From Chondrus crispus (lineage: Eukaryota > Rhodophyta > Florideophyceae > Gigartinales > Gigartinaceae), in the NCBI RefSeq assembly GCF_000350225.1, contig NW_005179250.1:1-64000 (forward strand): a stretch of 64,000 nucleotides of DNA, given 5' to 3'. Both the position numbers and the translations under genes were made by a program. Numbering within the stretch: the first letter of the stretch is position 1; each line of letters starts with the position of its first letter. The notes beneath the pieces were generated by a model. The model made no database searches and was not told the origin of the DNA. It was given only the letters and a program-made list of their open reading frames with translations. Shown in pieces: positions 47,698-58,000 of this stretch.

Positions 47698-48160
47698 ATT
47701 AAAAATTATTGCAAAATAATAATTAAAATGGATCCGGGCTAAACGCGAATGTTAACCTCGAAAAGTGTTCCTGTAGTAGCGTGGCGAGTGTACTACGTGT
47801 AAACGTGTGGTGTTTTGTACCCGTAGTAGTACGCGGGACACGTGTGTACGTGAACACGAGGACGAGACGATGATGTGTGTTACAGACCAACACGTGTGTG
47901 AGTGCACAATAGTAGTACGCGTGTATGCGTAGTCGGTATGAACACGTGGGCGGGTGTGCGTGCAGTAACACGTGGTTGCGTGTGCGCGCAGTTAGACGTG
48001 GTTGCGTGTACACTGACAACACGTGCGTGTGTGGCGAGTAGGCACACGTGGGTCCGTGGTGCGCCAAAAAAGTTGCTTTAGTGACAAGTGTCCTTTTCAA
48101 AAACTTTGAAGTAAAGAAATTGAAACAATTTCACGTGAGTCAAAAAAATTTAAACTCTAA
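47698..48160. other. Noncoding stretch with CACGTG cluster
   Basis: AT-rich for 60 bp next to gag of D, then GT-rich DNA from about 47770 to 48060 in which ACACGTG or CACGTG occurs about six times every 20-50 bp. The 125-codon frame across it is a by-product of this repetition. A 5' LTR of D would be expected here but no match to its 3' LTR is visible. Confidence 0.55.
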
Positions 48161-48841
48161 TTATTTGCGACTAGTGAGCAATTTACGTATGGCACGATGG
48201 TGAATAGTGCCACCGTAATGAGCGTCAGCGTCGTGCCCGTTCACAAATCGGCGGTCGCACACGTGGCAGGTGAGTTTGCGGGTAGGGTACTCTGCGACGG
48301 TTACTGCACGCCGGTGAGGCAGACCTGCCTCGTGAGAGCGGCGCTGGCGGTAGCTAGGGAAGGTTCGTGCGCACGGTTCGCAGCGGTAGGCGAGGGGTCG
48401 ACGGCGCGGAGGATTAGCTCGTCGATTAGCGCGTTGCGTTGCGACGCGGTATATATGTAACGCACGACCGGTGTCGAGGTCGAATCCAGGGTCTACAGGC
48501 GCCGAGGTGTCCTCGTCCGAGGCTTCGGTAGCCTCGATTTCCACCAGACGGGGCACCTTGAACAATGTAGAATGTGATGCGGTGGTTCTGCTGAGGGAGA
48601 TCGGCGAGGTGACTGAACGGCGGGGAGGAGTAGTGGCCACGTATTCCACTTGTACAGCGGCGATGGATGTACTTGGCAGAGAGCGATTGGGCGGTGGCGG
48701 TGCGGCGGCGGGGGGGGGGCTAGATGGCGGCGAGCGAAACGGCGGTGCGGTTACGGTCGCCTTAATGCGAGCGGCGGCGGCGGCGATGCGGCGTTCTCGG
48801 ATAACGTCGGGGTGATTGATAGGGCGCTTCACACGTGCCAT
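48161..48841 (-). CDS. Protein with two C2H2 zinc fingers, 226 aa
   Basis: Residues 1-30 are basic. Residues 30-75 are Pro/Ala-rich and probably disordered. From about residue 150 come two fingers: CEPCARTFPSYRQRRSH...H and CHVCDRRFVNGHDADAH...H, both CX2CX12HX5H, the spacing of U1C/JAZ-type RNA- or DNA-binding fingers. The start MARVKRP has an ATG in good context. It could be a small host gene or an accessory gene left by a mobile element; no terminal repeats enclose it. Confidence 0.6.
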   Translation of the reverse strand: MARVKRPINHPDVIRERRIAAAAARIKATVTAPPFRSPPSSPPPAAAPPPPNRSLPSTSIAAVQVEYVATTPPRRSVTSPISLSRTTASHSTLFKVPRLVEIEATEASDEDTSAPVDPGFDLDTGRALHIYRVATQRANRRANPPRRRPLAYRCEPCARTFPSYRQRRSHEAGLPHRRAVTVAEYPTRKLTCHVCDRRFVNGHDADAHYGGTIHHRAIRKLLTSRK

Positions 48842-49468
48842 AAACTACTGCGCTGTTGCGCCAGGCGTACAGTACGTAGTACGGTAGCCCAAATGTATAA
48901 CGTTTACTGTAAAACTATACAGTAGTATGTACAGTAAACGTAAGGGACAAAGTAGATTCTTGAAAAAAAATCTTCATTTCCAAATACGGCGGAGTCGATA
49001 AGGCGGCCTTGTTAACGATGCGCGAACAGCTTGAATAGGCGGTGAAATAAGGCAGGTCTTATCAGCGGAGCGGGGCAGGACCAAATGGGAGCGGTGGTCC
49101 CTTAAACTGATCAGTGTCGGGAGGGTAACATTTTCAGCCAAAGAATGGACATCTGAAGTATCGAACTGTAATGTTTCAAACGAACAAGCATCCATTACAG
49201 AAGATATTCGTAGTTTATTGGTTCTAGTCGGTCACGAGACATCGGTTAAGAGGGGACTCACAAAGGCTACGCAAACCATTAAACCGAACTGGAAAACATA
49301 AAGAAAACATAAAGAAAACATATCGCTGCTCCGTGGTACTTATGGCGCCATCGTGAGCCTCTTGCCAGCCCCCCTCTCCTGGCCATGTCTATTTCTCTTG
49401 CTTGAGAAATTCCCCTCAGCCTAGGCGGTGACATATTCTAGTAAGTACAAACAGAGTACTTTGGAGCT
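48842..49468. other. Noncoding stretch left of element F
   Basis: No gene recognised. AAAGAAAACAT-type repeats occur near 49292-49322. The left end of element F probably lies here but no repeat marks it. Confidence 0.45.
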
Positions 49469-50167
49469 ATGAGCGTACAACCCGAACAACCCGCCGACAT
49501 CGGCGCGCCGGTGCCCCCGGCCCCCACGCTTCCGGCTGTCGCAGCTGTGGCGCGCCCTGCGCTAGCTGTGCGAGCGGCGTGGGAGAGTGCCGTGCCCGCG
49601 CGTCGGGATTATGGGGATGTTGTCGCGGAGCTCAGCTCCCTCAAGTTGGTTGGAGAAGGAAGTGTGTTTGAGCGTGGCCCCCATGTACCCGTCACTCACA
49701 TGGGTTACTTCAAGCCTGCTGCTGACGCTTTCGTCTCCGAGTTGCGGTCCAGGGACCGACGCTCGGCCAAGGAATGGGAATACGTAAACGCTGCTGGCGT
49801 TTGGACCGAAATGGGACTCTCTGCTCTCATAGTTGCTAAGAATCAGAGCGAGGACGTTCCAAGCATGGCAAGGAAACTGGCCTTGGCTGAAAAGTCTATC
49901 CGTGCCGCCCTCGAGGTACTGTCTATGCGCGCGCAGTATTTCAGGGACATCACTGACCAAGGAGTCGAGGCAGCTCGCCAGATGGCATTCCTCGTGGAAC
50001 AGGGGCACGACGCTGTGTTCTCAGATTCGTACAAGTCTGCCCGCGAGGCGCTCACTTCTAAGTTGGAGATTCAGGCTGCAAAGATGATTGCCAAGGCCAG
50101 GTTAGAGAAGACTACTGGCATGAAGAACGCTGGACCCTCCGCCGGGGACGGGTCCAGCCCGGAGTAA
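49469..50167 (+). CDS. Element F ORF1 (gag-like), 232 aa
   Basis: Pro/Ala-rich N-terminus ([17 protein letters not shown]), then a helical domain (residues 60-215) ending with a Lys-rich segment ([20 protein letters not shown]). Position and the one-base overlap with the downstream RT frame parallel ORF1 of element E. Function is inferred from position only. Confidence 0.7.
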   Translation: MSVQPEQPADIGAPVPPAPTLPAVAAVARPALAVRAAWESAVPARRDYGDVVAELSSLKLVGEGSVFERGPHVPVTHMGYFKPAADAFVSELRSRDRRSAKEWEYVNAAGVWTEMGLSALIVAKNQSEDVPSMARKLALAEKSIRAALEVLSMRAQYFRDITDQGVEAARQMAFLVEQGHDAVFSDSYKSAREALTSKLEIQAAKMIAKARLEKTTGMKNAGPSAGDGSSPE

Positions 50168-51628
50168 TGTGCCTAAAAAGAGATGGAAACGCTACAAAGG
50201 GTAAGGGGGGAGCACCTTTGTGGCGGGGGACGGCTCTTAGGGCGGACGTTTGGCGTTCGGAGTTAGGAGTCAACGAGTACATCGCCCGTCAGATCCGGTA
50301 CGGTGTATTGGACATGCCGACGGTGCCCTTCGAGGACGGTACTGTACTCAGCGAGCTCCCTCAGACGGCGGAGGACAGGCAGTTTGCCACGGAGGACCTG
50401 GCAAGGGGTTGCAGGGAGGGGGTGTACGAGGAGGTAGGGTTTGAGGAGGCCGAGGCCCTTGCGAGAGGGGGCAGGATGATCTCGTCAGCCTTCACGGTCT
50501 GGCAAGGCGAGGGCGAGGACCGCAAAGGAAGATTTGTAATTAATTTCAAGCGGCAGAGCAAGCACTGGCCGAAGGGGTCAGTCAAGATGGAGACCTTACA
50601 GTCCTTCGCGTGTCAACTGCAGGAGGGAGATTTGCTGATGTCCTGGGACATCAAAAGTGGGTACCGCCACTTTTATCTCCATCCACGCATGAGAGACTTT
50701 TTCCTCTTCCGATACAACGGTCGGTATTACCGTTGCATCGCACTACCGTTCGGCTGGGGGCGCTCTGTTCTGTGGTTCACCAAGCTGCTCCGCCCTTTGG
50801 TGAAGCACTTGCGGGAGCGCCTCGGGTACCGCATCCTGCCGTACATTGACGACTTCGCGTGTGCGCCGTCGCCGCTGGGGAGGATATCGACAAGACAGAA
50901 CTGCGCGCGCGCCGGGAGGAGACTGTCAAGGCTGTTCGCAAGGTTGGGGCTCGTCAGACACCCGGGGAAGGGATGCTGGGAAGGGATGCTGGGAAGGGAC
51001 GACTACGCTGGAGCATTTGGGTTGTGTGGTGGATACTGTCGCGATGAGGGTGTTCGCGTCCGACAGCAAGGTAGCCCGCCTTCGCCTGCTAGCCAAGCAG
51101 CTCCTCTTGTCCGCGCAAAGGAACCGCCGGTGGGTATCGTTGAAGAAGCTGCGGCATTTTTGCGGAGTGGCTGTGTCGATGACACTGGCCATTCCGCTCT
51201 CGCGGTTCTACACAAGGAGCCTCTACTTCGACATGGCACTGTCCGGGCTCCTGGTGGAGCGCGAGGAGCGAGGGCAAAGTCGGCCGGCTGCGTCGCGGGC
51301 CGAGCTTGCGAGGCCCAGACGCTGCCCGGCGCATATGCACCGTGTGGCCCGTGTGCACCGTGTGGCCCGTGTGCACCGTGTGGCCCGTGTGCACCGTGTG
51401 GCCCGTGTGCACCGTGTGCTCCGTGTGCCCCGTGTGCCCCGTGTGCCCCGTGTGCCCCGTGGACACGGGGACGCAACAAGGTTCCACGACCAGTTGCGAA
51501 AGGTGCGTCTTTGCCGACAATCGCTTCGCGACTTGCGCCACTGGCGTTCGCTGACACGGGGAGAAGGACGGGAATTGGTCAGGCTGGCGCCCGACCTCAT
51601 GTTACACTCCGATGCTGCCGACGTGGGG
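50167..51628 (+). CDS. Element F reverse transcriptase-RNase H region
   Basis: DIRS-type [78 protein letters not shown] and [12 protein letters not shown] (the YxDD box). Further on come [20 protein letters not shown], a shared RT-RNase H linker, and [12 protein letters not shown], the start of RNase H, just before the LTR of C. Close in plan to 26799-28766 of element E. The region looks broken and contains a minisatellite expansion. Confidence 0.82.
51337..51461 (+). repeat. Minisatellite, 18-bp then 9-bp units
   Basis: About four copies of GCACCGTGTGGCCCGTGT, followed by about five copies of CGTGTGCCC. It sits in the RT-RNase H linker of element F. Because 18 and 9 are multiples of three, it stays open in all frames and yields repetitive peptides on both strands. 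Confidence 0.9.
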
Positions 51629-52228
51629 TGTGGTACAATTGCCAAGTGGCGCTACTGCACTAGGCGGGCGCCAGAGGCATCGCCAAGTACAGTAGTAAGA
51701 TGTTAACCGATACGGTGCATACGTGGCCAGCACGTGTAGATGTGGCCACGTGGGAGTCCACGTGTAGTTAGTGGCACCAGCTAGTGCAGGTGTACACGTG
51801 GTGCGCGACCGATCGGTGGGTTAGTACAGTAGTCATTTTTAGTTACCGTAAGCTACAGTAAGCTGGCTACAGTATGTACAGCTACTGTAGTCCGTCCGGT
51901 GCCACCGCCCTACTAGGGGGTATAAGATAGGGGGGCACCGGGCTGGAGGTAAACCGAGGCAAGCACGCCTCCCCTTACTTCCTACCCTAGTCCTTTACCG
52001 TACGGTTAAGTAAGTCCCGCAGGTTTCCAGCTCGCCACCGGTCGTACTGCTCTACACCCCAGTACGACTGCGCGTGTCCAGTGCGGTGTACCTCCCTTGT
52101 CCTGTGCTTCCTACCGTTCCGGATTATTCTACCTGACGCTCCAGTGTAGCGGTCCCCCAAGCTCCCTCATTTTAGGTACAGCCTGTCCTTTTTCGTTTAC
52201 GGTTTAGCGTCCCTACGGTTGTACCACA
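51629..52228 (+). repeat. 5' LTR of gypsy C (600 bp)
   Basis: Begins TGTGGTACAATTG and ends TTGTACCACA, so the ends are 10-bp inverted repeats. A TATA box (GGGGGTATAAGATAG) lies at about 51916-51930. Four CACGTG words are between 51731 and 51800. A GGTGCC/GGCACC inverted repeat encloses the TATA box. Confidence 0.93.
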
Positions 52229-52231
52229 TTT

Positions 52232-52249
52232 TTGGTACTCTTGTGGAGG
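52232..52249 (+). other. Candidate primer-binding site of gypsy C
   Basis: TGGTACTCTTGTGGAGGG starts three bases after the LTR end, with the TGG expected of a tRNA 3'-end primer site. The tRNA is not identified. Confidence 0.5.
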
Positions 52250-52364
52250 GAACCCTGGGGTTTCTAGACCCTCACCGTCGAGCTCAGGAAAGAAGACATC
52301 CGATTCGGTACGTGGACAAGTTGAAAAACACGTATCAACCCCCGGATTCAAGCAAGAAGTCAAG

Positions 52365-54125
52365 ATGAATCCGACCGGAACCCCTGCGGAAGACTGCGGT
52401 TCGGGACGGGGCAGTACTCGCTCCGGCTCAGCCCGGGCGAGTACGCGCAGCGGACCACCCGGGTCCGTGCGCCCCCGTGTCGAAAACCCGGAGTCACTGC
52501 TACGGGTGACAGCCGGTACAGGGCAGAACCCAACCAATACGGAGGTGACGGCCCCTGGGGCCGTCCCGGCCCTCGCTGGTCGAGCGGGTACCGAACACCG
52601 CTCCCAGTGGGCATTAAATACCCTCTGGCCGCGCATGCAGACGTGGCTGGAGGAAGCTCTCGTTAAAGAGGTTCCTCGCCACGTCGAGGGTGCGATTAAC
52701 CGAACGGTTCCGCCGCTTGTTGACGAGCAAGTCCGGGCCGTCGTCACGCCCGTCATCGACGACGTCGTGGGTGCCCTCGTAGAGCGTGAGCTCCGAGAGG
52801 CACTCGACCCTGGAGATCATCTTACACCGTTGGGGCTGAGCCTCCAGACAGCTATCAACATAGCTGTCGAGGCTCGCCTCGCCAACTTCAATCCGAACGG
52901 TACTGTAGCTGAGGCACCTCAACCTCCTACAACCGCTACGGCACCTCTCAAATTAATAAGAACCGGAACGGGAGATACAAGACCGACACAGGTATATATG
53001 GCCCCTCACCCGGAGGCGGGCCCTCACCCGGAGGACCCACCTATATACCTGCCCGAACTTCAGGGTGTTACACGGGGTCCGACAGACAAGGACCCCGCGA
53101 CCTATGACCGATACGGAAGACACCCTCGCCATGAGACAGAAAATCTGACGAGGTATGGCGAGACAGAAAATCGCTCGTCTTTCCGTTACGGTCCCAAGTC
53201 CCGACGCACAAGGCGCGGGCCATTACCGGAGGAAGAGGAGGAGTACTCCGAAGAAGAACCGTACGGTGACAGAAAAGCCGTCCGGCAAGATTACCGTCGC
53301 TATAGGTCTCGGGCTGGAGCCCGTCGTCGAGGAGGTGATTTTCCCTCCGACGGAAGCTCGCCTGATTCGACCAGCGACGAAGGTCGGCGCCACCCGGGCA
53401 GCCGGCGAGACCGTAGCCACCGACGCAAGTGGTCCGGCTCAGAGGGCTACAGTACAGACCCCGAGCCGCACGACCAGGGGCGCCGACCGGGTAGAAGTCG
53501 TCGGACTACCGAACGGTCAGCCCCCACCAAGAGGGTCGATGTGATTAAACCGCTTAATGATCTATTCACCAAAGCGGTTAATTACAAGACCTACCGGTTG
53601 GAACGTCGCAGCGCCCGGTATAATTCCGAGGTCGCGCGGCATATCAGCCGTATCCGCAAGAAGCTGGACGTGCAGATGAAATCTCACACGTTCAGTGGAC
53701 AAGATCCCATAGCGGTATTGGGCTTCCTTGCCCGGTTTAAGATGGCTTGCGACCATAATGGGGTAAGCCAGGGAGCTGCCGTATGGTGCTTCCAATTCTA
53801 CTTAACCGGACAGGCGCATGCTCTACTGCAGTCCCGCCTTATGGGTAATACCATGGCGGTGGACGCCGAGCAACGCGACATGCTTGAGAGTTACGAGGAG
53901 GTAGTCAATTTCCTTTTACGGACCTACGCTACCGACGAAACTATCGCCGAGGCCTACACCGAAGTGGTTTCCTTCCGTCAGAGTTCTAACATGACGGAAG
54001 AAGCCTACAGCAATCAGCTGTGGGACAAGGCCCTCCGATGCGGTACTGTCTTCTCAGACCGTCGGCTCAAGTCGCTGTACGTCGAGGGGTTGCTCCCAGC
54101 GACGTGCGCGCAAGTGCGAAATTAG
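52365..54125 (+). CDS. Gypsy C gag, 586 aa
   Basis: The N-terminal 80 residues are Ser/Gly/Arg-rich. Residues 85-170 are helical (MQTWLEEALVKEVPRHVEGA). A long charged, Arg-rich disordered stretch spans 200-400. The capsid domain is near 435-586 (PIAVLGFLARFKMACDHNGV, AVWCFQFYLTGQAHALLQSR, EEAYSNQLWDKALRCGTVF, LKSLYVEGLLP). It precedes a separate zinc-knuckle ORF. It assembles the particle in which reverse transcription takes place. Confidence 0.85.
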   Translation: MNPTGTPAEDCGSGRGSTRSGSARASTRSGPPGSVRPRVENPESLLRVTAGTGQNPTNTEVTAPGAVPALAGRAGTEHRSQWALNTLWPRMQTWLEEALVKEVPRHVEGAINRTVPPLVDEQVRAVVTPVIDDVVGALVERELREALDPGDHLTPLGLSLQTAINIAVEARLANFNPNGTVAEAPQPPTTATAPLKLIRTGTGDTRPTQVYMAPHPEAGPHPEDPPIYLPELQGVTRGPTDKDPATYDRYGRHPRHETENLTRYGETENRSSFRYGPKSRRTRRGPLPEEEEEYSEEEPYGDRKAVRQDYRRYRSRAGARRRGGDFPSDGSSPDSTSDEGRRHPGSRRDRSHRRKWSGSEGYSTDPEPHDQGRRPGRSRRTTERSAPTKRVDVIKPLNDLFTKAVNYKTYRLERRSARYNSEVARHISRIRKKLDVQMKSHTFSGQDPIAVLGFLARFKMACDHNGVSQGAAVWCFQFYLTGQAHALLQSRLMGNTMAVDAEQRDMLESYEEVVNFLLRTYATDETIAEAYTEVVSFRQSSNMTEEAYSNQLWDKALRCGTVFSDRRLKSLYVEGLLPATCAQVRN

Positions 54126-54215
54126 CTAGCGACACACGCCACGGTAGACTACCAGGCGGTCGCTAGGTACGCACAAGCCATCGGGGAGACACACCGTTCG
54201 GCAAGGCGGCACTTA

Positions 54216-54827
54216 TTGCCATCGAACGTCGCGTCCCGTGACGCTACAGGCAAGATTGCCTTTAACCGCTCGGCAAGAAAGACTCCGGTGTTATCCGTCG
54301 AGTCCTCGTCGGAGGCCGCCTATACAGGCGCCTCACCCAACGCAGAAGGAATATTGGCGATGACGAGCCCCACAGTACACGCAAGTACCGTGAGCTCGCC
54401 GCCAACAAGTTTCCATCCTTCTCCGGTACCGTCAGTGGGAGGGGCTGTAGCCCCAACGTCCACTGTAGCCGGTTATGGCCGCCGCTACGGAAGCGGGGAC
54501 CAACGCGCAAGGTGGGGACCGCCTCCGTGCCGGTTCTGTCTGGACCCCACTCACCGACAGGAAAGCTGCCCTATTGTCGCGGACGCCTCGCTGCGAGCCC
54601 AGCTCCTAGCAGCGAGGGAAGCGAACTATCAAAAGTTACGCATCCGACAGGGGCTCCGCCCTGGGTCTCCATTCAGTCGTCCACAGGGACCGGTGTGGCG
54701 AGGAAAGCCCTCATCTCAAACCACGCCGGTCAACCTGGTGGACGAGGGGGTCGACAAGGCGGAGAAGCTGGTCGCTGAGGAGGAGGAGGATCTCCAACTC
54801 ACGGGGGAAGACAGGGAGGACGCGTAG
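54216..54827 (+). CDS. Gypsy C zinc-knuckle (nucleocapsid) ORF
   Basis: 203 codons containing CRFCLDPTHRQESC near residue 108, a CX2CX4HX4C knuckle. Ser/Thr/Pro-rich sequence precedes it and an acidic C-terminus follows (LVAEEEEDLQLTGEDRED). It sits between capsid and pol, where the nucleocapsid domain of gag belongs. Confidence 0.8.
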   Translation: MPSNVASRDATGKIAFNRSARKTPVLSVESSSEAAYTGASPNAEGILAMTSPTVHASTVSSPPTSFHPSPVPSVGGAVAPTSTVAGYGRRYGSGDQRARWGPPPCRFCLDPTHRQESCPIVADASLRAQLLAAREANYQKLRIRQGLRPGSPFSRPQGPVWRGKPSSQTTPVNLVDEGVDKAEKLVAEEEEDLQLTGEDREDA

Positions 54828-55000
54828 AGGCGACGTCGTCAAAACTCCCTGTCTGCCTCACCCCGGAGGATCCTTCCCCCTCAACTCAGGCAGCAGAGCC
54901 GAACCGAACGGAAGACGCGCCGACCGAAGCGGAACCTATTTGCTTCTTCAAGAGGCAGAACTATAAGGTTTCCGCTACGGTAGGGCTGCGACAAGCGAAT

Positions 55001-58000
55001 ATGCGGGCACTGTCCCCAGTCCTAGACTCGGGGGCAGCGCCCAACCTCATCCATATACGCTGTGTGGCCGAGCCATGGCGCGCGGCCATCCGTCCGGTAA
55101 AGAGCGCACCGCTGGTGGACGCCTCCAATCGCTCAATGAGCGCCCTTGGACAGCTTACACTGTACGTCCGCATCGGAGATTTCACAGCCAGGGTCAAGTT
55201 TCTCGTGGTCACTCGCCTGGCTGTGGAATGTATATTAGGGACCACCTTTATAGACCAACATATCAAGGCAATTCTACCACCGCGACGGAGGGTTCTCTTC
55301 CATCATGCCCCCTCAGTCGCACTTACAGGCACGACGCCATCCAAATTTACTCATAAGGAACACCGAACGGAAACAGAAAAATCGCCAAGAACCAAGCTGT
55401 TTCCGAGCAACACGCCGTCTCGGAAAATACGTATGGTGCGGGGAATTACAATTCCCCCCATGACGCAAGCAACCGTACGGGTGGCGACGCCGGTCGCCGG
55501 GCTCTGCTTCTTACAGAACCATCCCCGCACGGCAGAGAAGAACCTGTCGCTTATGGCGCAGGGAGTCATGGATATAAGGCCAGACATTCCGTTTTCGGTA
55601 ATAATGAGCAATTTTAGCCATAATGCGGTCCATCTCCCCAAACACACCGTTACCGGACTCGCGCTACCATCGCCGACCCACATCCTAACCCTTCAGTCAG
55701 CCACAGGGGTGGCTGAAGCTAAGGAGGGGGGAGGAAACAAAAATAATCTTCCCCCTACAGTACCCCCTTTGGGTACCGTACAGGATGAGGGACAAGACAA
55801 GTCCGATACGGAAGAAGAACAGGAGAGAACCGACACGGATGAAGCCCCCCGATTGTGGACCGAGGATGTCCATATCGGTGAGGAAGACGGAGAACTACGC
55901 GAAAAAATAGTAGCTATGCTCTCCGAATTCAAGGAGATGTGGAATGGCCGCCTCGGGAAGATTGGTGCCACCAAGCACCGCATCGACCTCAAGGCGGGGG
56001 CCAATCCCATCTACCAAGCTCCGTACCGGGCTGGTCCAACCGCACGGGAAAAGGAAAAAACCGAGGTGAACCGCATGCTGCGGGCCGGCGTCATCGAGCC
56101 GGCCACGGCAGAATGGGCCAGTCCTGTGGTCTTCGTACCCAAAAAGGACGGTACCATGCGGTTCTGTGTGGACTACCGGAAGCTAAACGCACTTACCATC
56201 CGGGATTCCTATCCCCTACCGCGAATGGATGAGTGCATTGACTCACTCGGCGACGCTAAAGTATTCACTACGCTTGATTGCAATAGTGGATACTGGCAAG
56301 TCGAAGTCGCCGAGGAGGACCGCGATAAGACGACGTTCGCGTCGCACTGCGGTCTATACCGGTTTGTGCGGATGCCGTTCGGTTTAAAGAATGCCCCAGC
56401 CACTTTCCAAAGGGCTGTGGACATCATCCTCTCCCGAGTTAAATGGGAAACCGCATTGGTGTACTTGGATGACGTCATCGTGTACTCTAAATCCATTACG
56501 GAACACCTCGACCACGTTAGGGAGGTACTACAACTGCTGTACACCGCCGGGGTATCGCTGAAGATATCGAAATGTACATTCTTCGACACTTCAGTGACGT
56601 ACCTGGGGCACATAATCCGACCGGGACGGTTAGAGGTCGAGAGGCGCAACGTCATCGCTATCGAGCGGGCGCTACCTCCCTCTAACCAGACGGAATTACG
56701 CTCCTTCCTGGGGATGTGCAATGTCTACAGGCGGTTCGTCCCGAACTTCGCCAAAATTGCCGCTCCCCTCAATAGGAAGACGAGCAAGGATCACCCCTTC
56801 GAACTGGGAGTCCTATCCGATTCGGAATATGAGGCCTTTGCCGAGCTGAAGAAGAGGCTGGTCTCACCGCCCATTCTGGCTCTACCCCGTCACGGTTACA
56901 AGTACACACTCGACACGGACGCATGTGCGTACCAAGTGGGGTGTGCCCTGCTGCAAGACCAACCGAACGGAGATAAATTACCGATTGGCTACTGGAGCCG
57001 TAGTCTCACGGATGCTGAGAAGAATTACACGACGACTGAGAAGGAGTGCCTTGCAGTCGTCTGGAGCATCCTGGCATTACGCCCTTACCTGTACGGTGCC
57101 ACGTTCAATCTCCGAACGGACCATGAGGCCCTCCGGTGGGTCCTCAATTTGGCGGACAGCTCCGGACGGCTCGCCCGCTGGCGGTTACGCCTGGCGGAGT
57201 ACGACTACGACGTACAATACCGGCCGGGTGTCAAACACCAATTGGCGGATGGGGTATCTCGCCTCCGGACGGACGAAGGGGAAACCCTCGCGGTAGACGA
57301 CGAAGTCCCGTGCTTCGTCGTTCAAGTGTCAAGACAGGAGCCTTACGTGGGGCCCGTCGATATTGACTGGGCCCCAGCTACCGAACGGAGTCCCGGGAAT
57401 GCGCGAGAGAGACCCCAGGCCCTTGCCGTAACTCCCGAACAAACGGACGTATCGTCCCTGTCGGTTGAGGAATTTATCCAAGCACAGGCGGCGGACGAGT
57501 TCTGCATCCATGCCGCCCGAACCGTCGGAGAGCCAGACTCAAAGTATGACGTGGACCGTTACGGTTTCTTGGTGCGGAGGTCCCCTCTTGATGGGACACT
57601 GCAACGCGTCGTCCCGAAACGGTTAAGGGCAAAGGTGCTGTATTTGGCACACCACCCGAGGTTGGCCGGACACCCCGGTGGGACCAGGATGTACTATACC
57701 CTAAGAAGGGAGTACTACTGGCCCCACATGGCCAACGACGTGTACGCCACCGTACGGAACTGTCAATCGTGCTCTGCGACACGGGGCACGATTGTACGTC
57801 ATCAAAAGGACATGAAACTATTCCCGGCGGCCGGACCCTTGGAGTTTGTCGCAATGGACCTCCTGGGTCCGTTGCCGAAGACCGCACATGGGAATCAGTT
57901 CGTCCTTGTGATTACCGACCGGTTCTCTAAGCTCACGCGCAGCATCGCGCTTCGTACGACAACCGCAGCCGTGGTGGCTAACGCATTCCTGGACAACTGG

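Larger units (their letters stand above)
49469..51628 (+). mobile_element. DIRS-order retroelement F, cut by gypsy C
   Basis: ORF1 (49469-50167) and a reverse transcriptase region (50167 onward) in the same order as in element E. The element stops at 51628, where the left LTR of gypsy C begins, in the RNase H region. Its remaining part (recombinase and terminal repeats) is not found to the right of C within the window. A GC-rich minisatellite lies inside the RT region. It looks broken in more than one place. Confidence 0.8.

Noticed and set aside
47723-48100. 125-codon His/Thr-rich frame
   Set aside because: Produced by the repetitive CACGTG/GTGTG sequence.
51003-51557. 184-codon frame with HGAHGA repeats on the - strand
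   Set aside because: Minisatellite translation opposite the element F reverse transcriptase region.
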